From DATDMG01 sp036518955 (GTDB lineage: Bacteria > Actinomycetota > Actinomycetes > Actinomycetales > Kineosporiaceae), in assembly GCA_036518955.1 (NCBI GenBank), contig DATDMG010000107.1:1-25956 (forward strand): 25,956 bases of DNA, given 5' to 3'. The position numbers and the translations under genes were made by a program. The notes under the pieces were generated by a model. It was not told where the DNA came from. It did no database searches and saw nothing but the letters and a program-made list of their open reading frames with translations. Positions within the stretch are counted from its first letter, which is position 1; the number at the start of each line of letters is the position of its first letter. Positions 24,411 to 25,956 of this stretch are shown in pieces.

Positions 24411-25634
24411 GAGGCAGGGACGACGGAACGGGACGACCGCGCGGTGGTGATGCTGACCAGGTTCCGGGAAGAGGTGCCGCCGATGTCCTACCGGGCCCAC
24501 GTGAGGGGTCGGACGCGACTGATGGCCGAGATCGGCGGCCCGGCCACGACGCGTACCGGGCCGGTTCGGCTGCCTCGGCGGGCGGTGTTCGCCGGTGCCG
24601 CCGCCGTGACGCTCGGGGTGGCGCTGGCCGGCGCTCAGCTGACCGGGCTGGCCGGCGGCAGCGACCGTGCCCAGGCAGCGACCGTGTTGAAGGACGCGGC
24701 CGTGGTCGCGGCCGCGGCCAGGGACGAGGTTCCGCGCCCGGGCCAGTTCGTGTACCGGCGGATCCTGCGGCTCGACGCGGAAGGCAGGCCGGTACGGATC
24801 GAGATCTGGAACAGCGCCGACGGGACTCGACCGGGACGCAGCCGGATGGCGACGCGTGGTCATGAGGACGTCGAGCCCACCGACCCCTACTCCCCGGCCG
24901 ACGGCTTGCTGCTGGCGCCGTACCTGGTGCTGGCGAAGTTGCCGACCGACCCGGACGCGCTGCTGAACAAGATCTACGCGGACCCCACCGTCGCCAAGAA
25001 CATGACCAACAACAGGGTCACCCGCGAGGCTGCCGCCTGGGAGCTGATCCGCGATCTGGTGGACACGGCCCCCTCAGCGCAGCGGGCCGCCTTGTTCCAG
25101 GCAGCGGCGAAGATCGACGGCATCACGTCCCAGGACGGGGTGGCCGACGCGGCCGGGCGCGTCGGAGTAGCGGTCGGCCTGCTCTACCCCGGGCTGGGCA
25201 CGGTACAGCTCATCTTCGACCGGGACTCCCACGCCTTCCTCGGCGAACGCATCCTCGTTCCCGGCAGCAAGACCCAGGTCCACTCCGTCGACACGCTCCA
25301 GCTCGCCGCGGTCGTGGACGCCGTCGGCCGGCACCCGGCGGGTGACCATCCCGGGCCCGACCCGTGGTCCGCGCCCACCGGGAACGTGCCCACCGACGCC
25401 ACCCAGCCGAGCCAGCCCTTCTCACAGACGTCGACGGCGCCTCTTCACACCGGCCATGGCGAGAGTCAGTCCTCGTCGTGGACGTCGACGGCACCCCTTC
25501 ACACCGGCCATGGCGAGAGCCAGTCCTCGTCGTGGACGTCGACGGCACCCCTCCACACCGGCCATGGCGGCACTACGCCGTCCTCGGAGAGGTCGGTCAA
25601 AGCAGTTCCGACGTCTCCGATCGCCTCCGATTGA
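24408..25634 (+). CDS. CU044_5270 family membrane protein, probable partner of the ECF sigma factor
   Basis: The family resemblance is in the N-terminal LTRFREEVPPMSYRAHVRGR, the single membrane helix (AVFAGAAAVTLGVALAGAQL), and the extracytoplasmic domain with ATVLKDAAVVAAAARDEVPR, PGQFVYRR, a domain rich in YADPTVAKN-like loops, and FLGERIL. The short cytoplasmic N-terminus would contact the sigma factor, making this a probable anti-sigma or accessory regulator. Starts at 24363, 24390 and 24408 are in frame; the last two have equally good ribosome-binding sites (see the repeat at 24375-24410). The C-terminus carries a 54-bp coding repeat of 18 residues (TSTAPLHTGHGESQSSSW), two full copies plus a partial third, making a Ser/Thr/His-rich tail outside the cell that is not part of the family domain. 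Confidence 0.82.
   Translation: MEAGTTERDDRAVVMLTRFREEVPPMSYRAHVRGRTRLMAEIGGPATTRTGPVRLPRRAVFAGAAAVTLGVALAGAQLTGLAGGSDRAQAATVLKDAAVVAAAARDEVPRPGQFVYRRILRLDAEGRPVRIEIWNSADGTRPGRSRMATRGHEDVEPTDPYSPADGLLLAPYLVLAKLPTDPDALLNKIYADPTVAKNMTNNRVTREAAAWELIRDLVDTAPSAQRAALFQAAAKIDGITSQDGVADAAGRVGVAVGLLYPGLGTVQLIFDRDSHAFLGERILVPGSKTQVHSVDTLQLAAVVDAVGRHPAGDHPGPDPWSAPTGNVPTDATQPSQPFSQTSTAPLHTGHGESQSSSWTSTAPLHTGHGESQSSSWTSTAPLHTGHGGTTPSSERSVKAVPTSPIASD
25428..25571 (+). repeat. 54-bp coding tandem repeat, 2.7 copies
   Basis: Copies lie at 25428-25481, 25482-25535 and a 36-bp partial copy at 25536-25571, differing at only a few bases. Each full unit encodes the 18 residues TSTAPLHTGHGESQSSSW in the C-terminal tail of the CU044_5270 family protein. 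Copies contain no spacer, so this is not a CRISPR array. Confidence 0.9.
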
Positions 25635-25956
25635 ATCGCCGACCGGTTCCTTCGACCACCGCTCCCGACGCGCCCGAACCCCTGGGGCAATGACCGCCAC
25701 CCAGGGCGAGGACGATGCCGTTGTGGTGCTTGCCGGTCGACGAGGACCGCCCCACCGACCGGGGTGACGGTGCCAGCCCGACCGTCACCACCGCAGGCCG
25801 CGCCGGTCCGGCCGGACGCTGGCGACGTCCCAGCCGCAGAGCGGTACCAGTTTCGAGATCATCGGCAGTCCGGGATTCGTGATCACCGCGCTCGGGTGTG
25901 CAACTGTGCGCGACCCGCGAAGACAGCACCGCGGCTCCATGGTCCTCGACCATGGA
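25635..25956. other. Right-end stretch without a supported gene
   Basis: No domain is recognisable on either strand in these 322 bp; a minus-strand open frame of 118 codons (25597-25953) is Arg/Gly/Pro-rich and has no recognisable features. The stretch ends in the inverted repeat at 25936-25956. Confidence 0.4.
25936..25956. repeat. Inverted repeat at the window's right edge
   Basis: TCCATGGTC and GACCATGGA form a perfect 9-bp inverted repeat around CTC. It may extend beyond the window and could be an operator or hairpin; its target gene is not in view. Confidence 0.6.

Noticed and set aside
25428..25571. CRISPR-like array
   Set aside because: The copies are contiguous with no unique spacers, keep one reading frame and no cas genes are present.
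25597..25953. Minus-strand open frame of 118 codons at the right edge
   Set aside because: No domain, Arg/Gly/Pro-rich, overlaps the antisense of the tandem-repeat gene's end, and has no ribosome-binding site.

Overview
The window is high-GC DNA (roughly 70% G+C by eye) with GTG and TTG starts, leaderless-type promoters and gene families typical of Actinomycetota: a CU044_5270-type partner of an ECF sigma factor, a WHG-type TetR, DUF4260 and a DevS-like PAS-GAF-HisKA_3 kinase. A chemotaxis-receptor pseudogene suggests a motile or formerly motile ancestor. I cannot name a genus. No rRNA, tRNA, CRISPR array, transposase or integrase is visible.

Layout. 1-2000: the 3' part of a secreted trypsin-like protease and a membrane protein whose frame appears broken twice. 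2241-6909: a membrane-anchored substrate-binding/VWA protein, a convergent small STAS protein, an orphan PAS-GAF histidine kinase with an unusual Ala/Pro/Leu/Asp-rich insert, and a YwiC-like membrane protein. 6794-11146: a membrane diguanylate cyclase, then pyruvate phosphate dikinase (ppdK) with a hairpin behind it. 11234-13420: a KimA/YdaO-like APC transporter and a hairpin between convergent genes. 14183-15514: a TetR-VOC operon divergent from thpR across a 39-bp near-perfect palindrome. 15788-17812: a large helical-repeat protein with a C-terminal regulatory module. 17822-18724: remains of four biosynthetic enzymes joined end to end. 19050-20945: a DoxX-like protein and a convergent leaderless operon (39-codon ORF, TetR, DUF4260) with a readable promoter and operator. 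21007-22424: a degraded methyl-accepting chemotaxis receptor. 22558-25634: a Met/His-rich DUF305 lipoprotein with an 11-bp direct repeat upstream, then an ECF sigma factor and its probable membrane partner, which has a duplicated ribosome-binding-site/start module and a 54-bp coding tandem repeat.

How it fits together. The left half reads as core signalling and central metabolism: PAS/GAF sensing, c-di-GMP synthesis, PEP/pyruvate interconversion and probable potassium uptake. The right half is accessory: two self-regulated TetR units, two gene graveyards and a sigma/partner pair. I see no defence system or other unmistakably new machine. The strongest new observations are the two TetR control regions, the four-enzyme biosynthetic remnant, the duplicated SD-ATG module and the kinase insert. 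All functions are inferred from sequence features; no searches were run.
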